Origin: Alistipes sp.
GTDB lineage: Bacteria; Bacteroidota; Bacteroidia; Bacteroidales; Rikenellaceae
NCBI GenBank assembly: GCA_017501025.1
Contig: JAFVXS010000042.1
Coordinates: 1-7,395, forward strand
DNA length: 7,395 nt
Reading direction: 5' to 3'
The notes beneath the pieces were generated by a model. It did no database searches. It was not told the DNA's origin and worked only from the letters and a program-made list of their open reading frames with translations. Within the stretch, counting starts at the first letter, position 1. The number at the start of each line of letters is the position of its first letter. Positions 1-6,501 of this stretch are shown here, piece after piece. The translations under genes and the position numbers were made by a program.

Positions 1-1107
1 CATAGAGGTCTCGGCAAGTTTCTTCGCCGCAAAGTCAGGGAAAATCTCATAATTCTGCAAAGCACTGAATACAGCCGATGCGAGGATAAAGCCCAATACG
101 AATTTAGGGAACTTATCCCATACAATCTTGAACGATGGACGGTGCAACTTGCCATCGCCACCCTTCGACGAGAGGTATGTTGCGATACAGAATGCTACTA
201 CACCGATAAGTACGTTCTGTGTAGCCTTAACAATCATTGCAATCTTGTTTGCCTCGTCGCTGTAAATTGCCGATGCAGCACCTACGCCACTTGTGGTATC
301 AACCGTACCACCAATCCAAGCACCTGCAATCTCCTGCTGCAACTCGACATTTTCGGTGAGCAGCGGCACGATAAGTTTTGCGAGGTAAGGCATCAGATAT
401 ATCATAGGTACAACGATAATCAGCACAACCGAAACGATATACGAGAGTTTCTTACCGTCGGTATTGGCAACGCCGGCAGCCGTAATACAAGCCGACACAC
501 CGCAAATCGAAACACCCGACGAGAGGGTCATTGCCGAACGCTCATCGACACCCATCTTGTGCGACAACCAGAATGCAAAGAGCCATACGCACGATACAAC
601 TATGCAACCCTGAATCAATGCCACACTACCTGCTGCCAAAAAGTCGCGGAACAGAATTGTTGCACCAAGACATACTACACCGATTTTGATGAAGAACTCG
701 CCCTGAATTGCAGGTTTGAGCCACTCCGGAATGTGGAAGCAGTTGCGGATAATCAAACCGAAGATTACCGAGAAGAATACAGCCTCGAAGCCGTAGTGCT
801 TGATGAACGGAATCTTTGCGGTAAGTTGAGCCAACAACGAGATGGCAAACACAACGACGAACGACCAGAAAAGACCACGCAACGGACGCGACAAAAGGCG
901 ATTGCCGATATAGAGCAATACCAATGCGATTACGAAAAGCGTGCCGATGCTTATCCAAGCGTCGCCGGTAGCAAGAGTCGATGGTATGGAGATTACCTTT
1001 TTGATAGGCTCACACGCACCCGACAATCCTGCCAAAACAAGCAGTGGTATAGACAAGAATGTCACAACCCAATCTTCAACCAGAAGTTTTTTACAAATCT
1101 CTTTCAT
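1..1107 (-). CDS. YeiH/UPF0324-family putative sulfate exporter, C-terminus missing
   Basis: This is the first 369 codons of an integral inner-membrane protein; the frame is open through the left edge of the window, so the C-terminus is not visible. The translation begins MKEICKKLLVEDWVV and contains about ten hydrophobic stretches, for example around residues 54-68, 80-97, 108-121, 162-181, 222-242 and 294-311. Two family-type motifs are seen: SSGVSICGVSAC (about 196-207) and AGAWIGGTVDTTSGVGAA (about 261-278), which match the UPF0324 family (Cons_hypoth698) named putative sulfate exporter family transporters. The E. coli relative YeiH is about 350 residues, so this is one of the longer forms. 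The ATG at 1107 lies 29 bp after the stop of the porin gene, which suggests one transcript. The substrate is not established for most family members; sulfate or another sulfur-containing anion is the usual guess. Family assignment is firm, function is not. Confidence 0.88.
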   Translation of the reverse strand, partial: MKEICKKLLVEDWVVTFLSIPLLVLAGLSGACEPIKKVISIPSTLATGDAWISIGTLFVIALVLLYIGNRLLSRPLRGLFWSFVVVFAISLLAQLTAKIPFIKHYGFEAVFFSVIFGLIIRNCFHIPEWLKPAIQGEFFIKIGVVCLGATILFRDFLAAGSVALIQGCIVVSCVWLFAFWLSHKMGVDERSAMTLSSGVSICGVSACITAAGVANTDGKKLSYIVSVVLIIVVPMIYLMPYLAKLIVPLLTENVELQQEIAGAWIGGTVDTTSGVGAASAIYSDEANKIAMIVKATQNVLIGVVAFCIATYLSSKGGDGKLHRPSFKIVWDKFPKFVLGFILASAVFSALQNYEIFPDFAAKKLAETSM

Positions 1108-1136
1108 ACTATTTCAGACTATCAAATTTTTGCTAA

Positions 1137-2315
1137 TTAGAAAATACCCGTAACCATCAATGCGATGCAGTTGCCGTTGTGGTAACCGAGCTTGTGGTAT
1201 TGGCTCAATGTGTAGTTGAGTTGGAGCAACATATGCTTCCACGGTGCATAGCTTACACCTACGGTGTAGTTGAATTGGCAACCATCGGCATAGTTATCCT
1301 CGTCGAAGTACTCAAAACGAGCAGCTACCAAACCCTTGCCACAGAAGCGGTAACCTGCCGATACGTAAGCACCATCGGATGTGAGGCTGCCGGTCTTTGC
1401 TTTGATATACTCTGCACGAGCAAATGCCTTCTTGTCATTGTAAGCAATACCGCCACCATAACGCTGAATCTCTGTAAATTTAGGATTTGCAACATTGTCC
1501 AAAATCTGTGGAGCCCACGATTTGTTCAACGACGAGAGGTCGCTTTCGCCCCACTGATAGTATGCAGCCAACGTCAAATTCTTGATAGGATTAACCATAA
1601 TACGACCTACGATATCCTTCGACTTGTTGTTGTCTTTGGTGTTGATACCGTTGCCATTGAATACGGCAAGGTTGTAGGTGATATAGTTGAAATTCTGCTT
1701 CTCGTTCTTGATGAAACCACCATAGAGCTGTGCACCGAGCTCACGACCTGCTGCCGATACTCCGGTCATATCGTTGCTACCGCAATGGATAAAGCGTTGT
1801 ACGATAAGGGCATTGTCGATAAACTCCAACTTTGAAGGTGGCGAGTACTCCGAGTTCTCAATCGAGAGAGGATTCTTGAATTGTCCGATTTGGATTCCCA
1901 ACTCGTTGAACGGACGGTAACGAATCCACAAATCGACAATCTTTGGCGAGCCTGCAAAATCGACCTGCAAACGGTAGTCTGCCGAGCCTGCTTTCTTGCC
2001 ACGGAAGATGTCGCCTGTGAGCGAAAGACGAGCACGACGCAAGTTAAAGGTCGATTCGCCCTTTGTGAGCGACAGACCGCTATTGTCACGTGCTACGGCA
2101 CCATCCTGCCAAATGTATTGGGCCTGAATAAAGCCCGAAAGTTTGAAGTGTTGTTTGATTTTGTCCCACGTAGTGGCTCTCTTCTCCAACTTCGCAAGAC
2201 GCTGTTGTAGCGAATCAATCTGCATACGGATATCGGCAGAGTTGTCGCTCTGTGCAGCGACACTACCCAAACCGAGCACCAATGCAGCGATTGCAATAAG
2301 GTAAAATTTCTTCAT
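1137..2315 (-). CDS. OprO/OprP-type outer-membrane porin
   Basis: The 392-residue product fits the phosphate-selective porin O and P family. Residues 1-21 form a signal peptide (Lys-Lys, then a hydrophobic core, ending SVAA before Gln22), so the protein is exported. Residues about 28-56 are a short heptad-like coiled coil (IDSLQQRLAKLEKR), which in such porins is a periplasmic trimerising segment. From about residue 58 (FKLSGFIQAQYIWQD) onwards there are alternating aromatic and polar beta-strands of a barrel, closing with a C-terminal phenylalanine (VTGIF), the usual signal for outer-membrane assembly. The length is normal for the family. The gene precedes the YeiH-like transporter gene on the same strand with 29 bp between them, so the pair may carry one anion across both membranes. 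The phosphate label comes from Pseudomonas homologues; real selectivity cannot be read from this sequence. Confidence 0.9.
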   Translation of the reverse strand: MKKFYLIAIAALVLGLGSVAAQSDNSADIRMQIDSLQQRLAKLEKRATTWDKIKQHFKLSGFIQAQYIWQDGAVARDNSGLSLTKGESTFNLRRARLSLTGDIFRGKKAGSADYRLQVDFAGSPKIVDLWIRYRPFNELGIQIGQFKNPLSIENSEYSPPSKLEFIDNALIVQRFIHCGSNDMTGVSAAGRELGAQLYGGFIKNEKQNFNYITYNLAVFNGNGINTKDNNKSKDIVGRIMVNPIKNLTLAAYYQWGESDLSSLNKSWAPQILDNVANPKFTEIQRYGGGIAYNDKKAFARAEYIKAKTGSLTSDGAYVSAGYRFCGKGLVAARFEYFDEDNYADGCQFNYTVGVSYAPWKHMLLQLNYTLSQYHKLGYHNGNCIALMVTGIF

Positions 2316-2386
2316 ATTACTGATATTTGTGACTTGTTTGATTGCGTTGTTTTATGTGTGTACACGAATAGGCACAAACACAGTTG

Positions 2387-2394
2387 CGAATGTA
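2387..2394 (-). promoter_or_regulatory. Weak candidate -7 element for the porin gene
   Basis: On the minus strand this reads TACATTCG, one base from the Bacteroidota -7 consensus TAnnTTTG. The same T-to-C variant (TATCTTCG) occurs before the threonine dehydrogenase gene. No clear -33 TTTG lies 19-21 bp upstream. The leader to the ATG would be about 65 nt. This is the best candidate I found but it is weak. Confidence 0.22.
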
Positions 2395-2594
2395 GTAACA
2401 CATTATTAATATTTTTTAGGTATTTATACTTAAAAATCCTCCGAAAAGCCAAATTGTGGTTTTGCAAATGGGCTGAATTGTAGATGGTAAGAGTGAATAT
2501 TCTTATTCGATACCGATTTGCCCGATGGCTGCGAACCGAGCGGGTAGATGCAAAAAAAGTGGAGCGAGCGGAGCGAAAATCCAAAAAATAGTTG

Positions 2595-2602
2595 TATCTT
2601 CG
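2595..2602 (+). promoter_or_regulatory. Candidate -7 element for the threonine dehydrogenase gene
   Basis: TATCTTCG differs by one base from the Bacteroidota -7 consensus TAnnTTTG. Its last base is 21 nt before the chosen ATG, almost the same spacing as the perfect TATCTTTG before recF (20 nt). No convincing -33 element is present. This placement also favours the start at 2624, because a start at 2525 would lie upstream of the promoter. Confidence 0.42.
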
Positions 2603-2623
2603 CTATCGAAAAATAATACAAAG

Positions 2624-3571
2624 ATGAAAAAGATTCTCATAGTTGGTGCTGGTGGTCAGATTGGCTCTGAACTTGTACCGTTTTTGCGTTCGATTTATGG
2701 TCCTGAATCGGTTGTTGCTACGGATGTTCGCGAGTGCAAATCGCTCTCGGAAGATGGTCCTTTCGAGGTGCTCGATGCCCTCAATCCTACCAATATGGCA
2801 TCGGTCGTTGCCCGCTACCATATCGTCACCATCTTCAACCTTGTGGCACTGCTTTCGGCGGTAGGCGAGCGTAATCCGCAGATGGCTTGGGGTGTAAATA
2901 TGGGAGCCCTTATGAATGCGTTGGAGGTTGGTCGTCAGCACCATTGTGCGGTATTCACTCCATCGTCTATCGGTGCGTTTGGCCCTACTTCGCCAAAAGA
3001 TCAGACTCCGCAGGATACAATTATGCAGCCAACAACGATTTACGGTATCTGCAAATATACGGGCGAGATGTTGAGCAACTACTATCATCGCAAATATGGA
3101 CTCGACACCCGTTCGATTCGTTTCCCGGGTATTATCTCGAACAAGACTCTTCCGGGTGGCGGTACTACCGACTATGCTGTTGAGATTTTCTATGAGGCAA
3201 TACGCAACGGCCGCTACACTTGTGCTGTGCCAAGCGACGTATATATGGATATGCTCTATATGCCCGACGCACTGCGTGCGGTTGTCGAACTGATGGAGGC
3301 AGACCCTGCAAAGTTGCAACACCGTAATTCGTTCAATATCGCTTCGATGAGTTTTACTCCCGAAATCCTTGCAGCCGAGGTGCGTCGTCACATCCCGACA
3401 TTCGAAATGGAGTACGATATTGACCCTGTGAAGGAGGAGATTTCCCGCAGTTGGCCAAATTCGCTCGATGATAGTTGTGCCCGTCAAGAGTGGGGTTGGT
3501 CTCCTAAATGGGGATTGGAGGCTATGGTCGAGGATATGCTTGCAACACTGCGTAAGAAGTTGCAAAAGTAG
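2624..3571 (+). CDS. tdh: L-threonine 3-dehydrogenase, short-chain (SDR) type
   Basis: The 315-residue product oxidises L-threonine with NAD+ to 2-amino-3-oxobutanoate, normally the first step of threonine breakdown to glycine and acetyl-CoA. It is a cytosolic extended-SDR (epimerase-like) enzyme, unrelated to the zinc-dependent TDH of E. coli. The N-terminus carries the Rossmann motif GAGGQIG (residues 8-14) and Asp34 at the end of beta-2, typical of NAD preference. Ser114/Ser115 with Tyr140 and Lys144 (YGICK) form the expected catalytic triad. The segments IMQPTTIYGICK, IRFPGIIS, LPGGGTTDYAVEIFYEAI and YMDMLYMPDAL strongly match the bacterial and animal short-chain TDH group. The frame extends upstream to 2525, but residues begin to resemble the family only at MKKILIVGAGG, so the ATG at 2624 is used. 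The usual partner, glycine C-acetyltransferase (kbl), is not in the window. A strong terminator follows 21 bp after the stop. Confidence 0.93.
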   Translation: MKKILIVGAGGQIGSELVPFLRSIYGPESVVATDVRECKSLSEDGPFEVLDALNPTNMASVVARYHIVTIFNLVALLSAVGERNPQMAWGVNMGALMNALEVGRQHHCAVFTPSSIGAFGPTSPKDQTPQDTIMQPTTIYGICKYTGEMLSNYYHRKYGLDTRSIRFPGIISNKTLPGGGTTDYAVEIFYEAIRNGRYTCAVPSDVYMDMLYMPDALRAVVELMEADPAKLQHRNSFNIASMSFTPEILAAEVRRHIPTFEMEYDIDPVKEEISRSWPNSLDDSCARQEWGWSPKWGLEAMVEDMLATLRKKLQK

Positions 3572-3592
3572 CTGTCGGATAATGTGCAAAAT

Positions 3593-3621
3593 AAAAACCT
3601 ACCTTCGACGGGTAGGTTTTT
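3593..3621. terminator. Bidirectional rho-independent terminator
   Basis: A perfect 11-bp inverted repeat (AAAAACCTACC at 3593-3603 and GGTAGGTTTTT at 3611-3621) encloses a 7-nt loop. The plus strand continues into T's to 3624, and the minus strand also ends in a U-run, so the hairpin can stop transcripts from both sides. It lies between the convergent threonine dehydrogenase gene (stop at 3571) and the RibH-like gene (stop at 3647). Confidence 0.9.
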
Positions 3622-3646
3622 TTTGTTCTGTACCGAGGTTCTATCA

Positions 3647-4138
3647 TCAGTTGATATTTTCGCCCGCAGGTTGTGTGCGGCGTTCGCTTATGCCCGCCTC
3701 TTCTGCCATTTCACTCTGCATCTGTACGAGCAGTGCGGCACGCTCTACGATATGTTCGTCGAATTGGGCACAGGTGACAATCGGCATATTCCACACTTGC
3801 TGCATATCGAATAGCTTCTCGGTGATAACGTCGGCAATATCGTGTCGCTCCATAATGATAATAATGCAATCGACGTCGGTGTATTCTGCTAAAAAGTGGG
3901 TGCCAATCAGGATGTCATCCCTCTCGGATACCCACTTTATAGTGACATTTTCACTCTTTATGTTTGCCAACACCGATGCACTGCACGCCTCGGCAACCGC
4001 CTGCATACCTGCTCCCCAACCGTAATAGCGATTTAGGGATTGGTGTTTGACAATCTCGTCGATAATTTCACGCTCCTTGTGGCTGTTTGTCTTGCCTGCG
4101 AGGAGTATTCCGAACTTTATCTCCGAGAAATCCAGCAT
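3647..4138 (-). CDS. Divergent lumazine synthase (RibH)-like protein without recognisable active site
   Basis: The product is 163 residues with no signal peptide or membrane segment. I do not recognise it as a standard gene, but its pattern follows 6,7-dimethyl-8-ribityllumazine synthase: IKFGILLAG near residue 7 resembles the first RibH beta-strand, and VSERDDILIGTHFLAEYT followed by DVDCIIII lines up without gaps against the RibH stretch VPGSFELxxGAKxLAE...DAVIIL. The key parts differ: the PGSFE substrate loop reads SERDD, the GETPHFDY loop with the catalytic His appears shortened by about eight residues, and the phosphate-binding GNKGxEAA helix start is absent. An extra segment of roughly 25 residues lies before VTIKW. 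The frame is intact, so it looks maintained rather than decaying. The ATG follows the TPR stop by 6 bp, implying coupled translation. A flavin-synthesis activity is unlikely; a structural or ligand-binding role is inference. The alignment is from memory of the family. Confidence 0.6.
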   Translation of the reverse strand: MLDFSEIKFGILLAGKTNSHKEREIIDEIVKHQSLNRYYGWGAGMQAVAEACSASVLANIKSENVTIKWVSERDDILIGTHFLAEYTDVDCIIIIMERHDIADVITEKLFDMQQVWNMPIVTCAQFDEHIVERAALLVQMQSEMAEEAGISERRTQPAGENIN

Positions 4139-4144
4139 TGCAGA

Positions 4145-4834
4145 CTACTTCTTGAATACGCCAATAACCTTTTCAGCCTCACGAGTTTCGAGGGTGAAAG
4201 GATACTCTTTGCGGAGCTGCTCGAAGCAAGCCTCTGCCTCCTCGGCGTTGCCCAAAGCGGCATACACCAAAATCAACTTGTGGAGGTATGTAGGAGCCGA
4301 GAAGTTGTTCTTCGAAGCTGCGATAGCCTTCTTGTAGTGAGCAACAGCCTCTTCGAGTTTATCCTGCTCTACGGCAACGTCACCACGCAAACCTGCGTTC
4401 TGTGCGTTAATCAACTCGCCCGAGATGCCATCTACCTCGTCGAACTGTGCAAGATACTTTTCGGCATTAGCCCAATCGCCAAGACGAACATAGCAGATAC
4501 CTGCATAGTGCTTTGCAAGATTGCCGACAGGAGTCGAACCATACTGCTCGATTACATCGAGGAAACCGGCACCGTTCTCGTCGCCATTCAATGCCAATGC
4601 AAAGTCGGCATTCTCCTCACCGAAACGCTGCTGTGCATCTACGATAAGGTTGGCAGCACGCTCTGCATTCTTATCCAATACAAGTGCTTTGTAGGCATAA
4701 CCGCCTGCAATCAATACGACAACCAACAACAATCCTACGAGGAACTTCTTGCTGTTGTTCTCGAAAAATACTTCCGTTTTGCTCACAGCCTCGGCAACAG
4801 CTGCCTCCTGCGAGTTTTTAATCTCTTTTGACAT
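4145..4834 (-). CDS. Membrane-anchored tetratricopeptide repeat protein, YfgM-like
   Basis: The 229-residue product has a charged cytosolic N-terminus (1-30), one transmembrane helix at about 31-49 (FLVGLLLVVVLIAGGYAY), and an alpha-helical domain outside the inner membrane. TPR-like helical pairs are visible in LAKHYAGICYVRLGDWANAEKYL, LRGDVAVEQDKLEEAVAHYKKAI and LILVYAALGNAEEAEACFEQL, with the spaced Gly, Ala and Tyr residues expected of such repeats. The architecture matches the YfgM/TPR_21 type, whose E. coli member associates with the SecYEG translocon and periplasmic chaperones; whether this one does the same is not shown. It is the first gene of a two-gene unit with the RibH-like gene and is divergent from recF, an arrangement I remember as common in Bacteroidales. 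Confidence 0.82.
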   Translation of the reverse strand: MSKEIKNSQEAAVAEAVSKTEVFFENNSKKFLVGLLLVVVLIAGGYAYKALVLDKNAERAANLIVDAQQRFGEENADFALALNGDENGAGFLDVIEQYGSTPVGNLAKHYAGICYVRLGDWANAEKYLAQFDEVDGISGELINAQNAGLRGDVAVEQDKLEEAVAHYKKAIAASKNNFSAPTYLHKLILVYAALGNAEEAEACFEQLRKEYPFTLETREAEKVIGVFKK

Positions 4835-4877
4835 AGAATACTGATATTTTTTAGTTTATATTTTTCCTTACAAGCCA

Positions 4878-4885
4878 CAAAAATA
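4878..4885 (-). promoter_or_regulatory. Candidate -7 element for the TPR / RibH-like unit
   Basis: On the minus strand this reads TATTTTTG, an exact match to TAnnTTTG. It lies 43 nt upstream of the TPR start, giving a leader of about 37 nt. A TTTG occurs upstream (plus-strand CAAA at 4898-4901), but only 12 bp away instead of the usual 19-21, so the -33 box is uncertain. Confidence 0.5.
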
Positions 4886-4958
4886 CAATTTTTTGTTCAA
4901 ATGCGAGTAAACTTTTCACTTTTTTTTGATTTAACTGCAAATGTTGCGTATAAATTTG

Positions 4959-4966
4959 TATCTTTG
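4959..4966 (+). promoter_or_regulatory. Candidate -7 element for recF
   Basis: TATCTTTG is an exact match to the Bacteroidota -7 consensus and ends 20 nt before the recF ATG. A partial -33 (ACTG at 4934-4937) sits 21 bp upstream; a TTG at 4944-4946 is too close at 12 bp. It is divergent from the TPR promoter about 75 bp away. Confidence 0.6.
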
Positions 4967-4986
4967 AAGCATAAAAAGGGCTCGAT

Positions 4987-6096
4987 ATGTATCTGAAAAA
5001 ACTCTCGCTTATCAACTTTAAGAATCTCGAACAGGCAGAGATAGCCTTCGATAGACGCATCAACTGCATAGTCGGAGATAACGGCACCTGTAAGACCAAT
5101 ATTCTCGATGCGATTTACTACCTCTCGATGTGTAAATCGGCACTCTCGATGAGCGATGGTCAGTGTGTGATGCACGGCAAAGAGTTTTTTGTGGCAGATG
5201 GTACTTATGTCAATGCGGATGGTCGTAACGAAGTTATCAGTTGCACCTACACTCGTGGCTCGCAAAAGACCGTAAAGCGTAACGGGAAGGCATACACCCG
5301 ACTTTCGGAGCACGTCGGAGTGATTCCTGTTGTGATGGTGTCGCCCTTTGATTCGGCTCTGATATGTGATGCTGCCGAGGAGCGACGTCGCTATCTCAAC
5401 CTCTTTATTTCGCAATTCGATAGCCGATACCTTTCGACCCTGATTCGTTATAATGGTGTGCTTGCCGAGCGAAACCGTCTGCTCAAAATCTCGCCAAACG
5501 AGAGTGTTTTGCAGATTTACGATATGCAACTTGCCGAGAGTGCTGCCGTAATAAACGAGATTCGTCGCGAGGTGTGCGAAGAGCTCGGTGGTGTGGTGGC
5601 ACGCTATTACGAGAAGTTGTCGGGAGGTTGCGAAAGTGTCGGCTTGGAGTATCGCTCCGAACTGAATATCACTCCGTTGGATGTGCTGTTGAAGGCGTCG
5701 CGAGAGCGGGATATAATCAATGGATTTACAAGTAGCGGAGTTCATCGCGACGACCTGCTCTTTACGATTGATGGCTATCCGCTGCGTAAGTTCGGCTCAC
5801 AAGGTCAGCAAAAGTCGTTTGTTGTGGCGTTGAAGTTGGCACAGTGTCAAATCATTGCGGAACGATGTGGAGAGAGACCGGTGTTGTTGCTCGATGATAT
5901 CTTTGACCGCCTCGATAGAGGTCGTGTTGTAGAACTTCTCCGTACGGTTGCAGCCGAAGAGTTCGGGCAAGTAGTGATTACCGACTGCAATAAAGAGCGT
6001 ATGGTGCAGGTGTTGGAGCAATTGGGCGTTGAGTATCGTTTGATGGAGGTGTCGCACGGTGCAGTTGTAAGTGGCTATGAAGAGGACAGAGTATAA
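4987..6096 (+). CDS. recF: DNA replication and repair protein RecF, with altered Walker A motif
   Basis: The 369-residue product is a RecF ATPase of the SMC/ABC type, which binds gapped duplex DNA and, with RecO and RecR, helps load RecA. The N-terminus LKKLSLINFKNLEQAEIAF is typical. Walker A is at 30-37 (GDNGTCKT, then NILDAIYYLS), the RecF helix ERRRYLN at 131-137 is followed by ISQFDSRYLS, the ABC signature region is FGSQGQQKSFVVALKLAQ (269-286), and Walker B is VLLLDDIFDRLD (299-310), with ITDCNKERM after it. The length is normal. Oddly, residue 35 is Cys (codon TGT) where Walker A has a near-invariant Gly before the Lys, and family RRRxLD reads RRRYLN. The rest is well kept, so the gene is probably functional or only recently altered. 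The start ATG is preceded by a consensus -7 element. The downstream DUF721 gene overlaps its 3' end. Confidence 0.94.
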   Translation: MYLKKLSLINFKNLEQAEIAFDRRINCIVGDNGTCKTNILDAIYYLSMCKSALSMSDGQCVMHGKEFFVADGTYVNADGRNEVISCTYTRGSQKTVKRNGKAYTRLSEHVGVIPVVMVSPFDSALICDAAEERRRYLNLFISQFDSRYLSTLIRYNGVLAERNRLLKISPNESVLQIYDMQLAESAAVINEIRREVCEELGGVVARYYEKLSGGCESVGLEYRSELNITPLDVLLKASRERDIINGFTSSGVHRDDLLFTIDGYPLRKFGSQGQQKSFVVALKLAQCQIIAERCGERPVLLLDDIFDRLDRGRVVELLRTVAAEEFGQVVITDCNKERMVQVLEQLGVEYRLMEVSHGAVVSGYEEDRV

Positions 6097-6367
6097 ACCG
6101 ATAGGGGCTCTGCTCGACGAATTTTGGAGCAGTCCCGATATGGCACGAAAACTAGCAGAGGGTAGTCTGCCCGATGTGTGGCGTAAGGTTGTTGGCGAGG
6201 TTGTTGCCGCACAGACTCGTCAGGTGCGTTTCGTGCAAGGTACTCTCTACGTCCACGTCACATCGAGTATCATTCGCAGTGAGTTGATGATGCAGCGTTT
6301 GGGTCTGGTGCAGATGATTAACAGCCGACTCGGAATGGCTCTCGTAAGCCAACTTGTCGTGCAATAA
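6077..6367 (+). CDS. DUF721 / DciA-like small protein
   Basis: The 96-residue product fits the DUF721 (DciA-related) family: a basic start (MKRTEYKPIGALLDEFW), then LPDVWRKVVGEVVAAQTRQVRFVQGTLYVHV, then SSIIRSELMMQRLGLVQMINSRLG. The pattern W..vvG..va..T....f..G.L.V.v.sS..r.EL is the family core. DciA proteins are needed for loading or operating the replicative helicase DnaB in bacteria lacking DnaC; this short form carries the core domain and little else. The ATG at 6077 overlaps the end of recF by 20 nt in another frame, so the two are probably translationally coupled in one transcript. An in-frame GTG at 6071 would add two residues (Met-Ala); the ATG is preferred. Neither a clear ribosome-binding site nor a clear terminator is visible. 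Confidence 0.87.
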   Translation: MKRTEYKPIGALLDEFWSSPDMARKLAEGSLPDVWRKVVGEVVAAQTRQVRFVQGTLYVHVTSSIIRSELMMQRLGLVQMINSRLGMALVSQLVVQ

Positions 6368-6410
6368 AAAACGGCGAAAAGGCAAACGTCTGCGTTTCGC
6401 TCGGCTCGTA

Positions 6411-6480
6411 ATAGTTGATTAAGGTCTTTTAAGGTTAAGTAAAGTCGGGTAAGGTCGAGTAAAGTCAAATAAGGTTTTCT
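6411..6480 (+). repeat. Seven 10-bp direct repeats in exact register, core AARGTY
   Basis: Seven consecutive 10-bp units follow the pattern AARGTYnnnT. The cores from 6421 in order are AAGGTC, AAGGTT, AAAGTC, AAGGTC, AAAGTC and AAGGTT, and every unit ends in T. The first unit (6411, ATAGTTGATT) has one core mismatch. Cores vary only by transitions at the third and sixth bases, while the three spacer bases vary freely (TTT, AAG, GGG, GAG, AAA, TTC). The period is close to one helical turn. The array lies between the DUF721 stop and the convergent radical SAM gene and runs into a T-rich tract (6474-6485). Function is unknown. Confidence 0.8.
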
Positions 6481-6501
6481 TTTTTCGTTGTGGTCGCCCC
6501 T

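Larger units (their letters stand above)
2316..2623. other. Divergent intergenic region between the porin and threonine dehydrogenase genes
   Basis: This 308-bp gap separates two divergent genes. It is A/T rich over about 2395-2440 and contains a GAGCG-rich stretch near 2561-2575. I see weak promoter candidates on each side, listed separately, and an 8-bp palindrome GAATATTC at 2495-2502. I could not recognise any riboswitch, small RNA or tRNA. Short open frames on the minus strand here have no family resemblance and are not called as genes. Confidence 0.6.

Noticed and set aside
142..1140. Open frame of 332 codons on the plus strand
   Set aside because: It lies in antisense register to the YeiH-family gene, is rich in Cys, Arg and Thr with no family pattern, and the opposite strand has clear transporter motifs.
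2495..2502. GAATATTC palindrome as an operator
   Set aside because: An 8-bp A/T-rich palindrome is expected by chance, and no second copy or nearby regulator supports it.
2312..2584. Small minus-strand open frame (90 codons) overlapping the porin start by 4 nt, which could look like a coupled leader gene
   Set aside because: The translation is Arg-, Ser- and Asn-rich with no recognisable fold, covers the likely promoter region, and has no initiation signal.
2525..2623. N-terminal extension of the threonine dehydrogenase frame by 33 codons
   Set aside because: The extra residues are basic and low in similarity to anything, the Rossmann fold begins directly at the ATG at 2624, and a -7-like element lies inside the extension.
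2603..3589. Open frame of 328 codons on the minus strand
   Set aside because: It mirrors the threonine dehydrogenase gene codon for codon and crosses its promoter and start; the composition is not protein-like.
4040..4831. Open frame of 263 codons on the plus strand, with some hydrophobic Leu- and Cys-rich stretches
   Set aside because: It is the antisense mirror of the TPR gene, whose transmembrane helix and TPR repeats are convincing.
4897..5745. Open frame of 282 codons on the minus strand
   Set aside because: It is the antisense mirror of recF, and recF motifs are clear.
6374..6400. Two overlapping hairpins after the DUF721 gene (AAACG/CGTTT at 6384-6397; GCGAAA/TTTCGC at 6374-6400), possibly a terminator or switch
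   Set aside because: The stems are only 5-6 bp, they compete with each other, and no U-tract follows directly.
6411..6480. Possible CRISPR-like array
   Set aside because: The units are 10 bp with 3-4 variable bases, far shorter than CRISPR repeats and spacers, and no cas genes are present.
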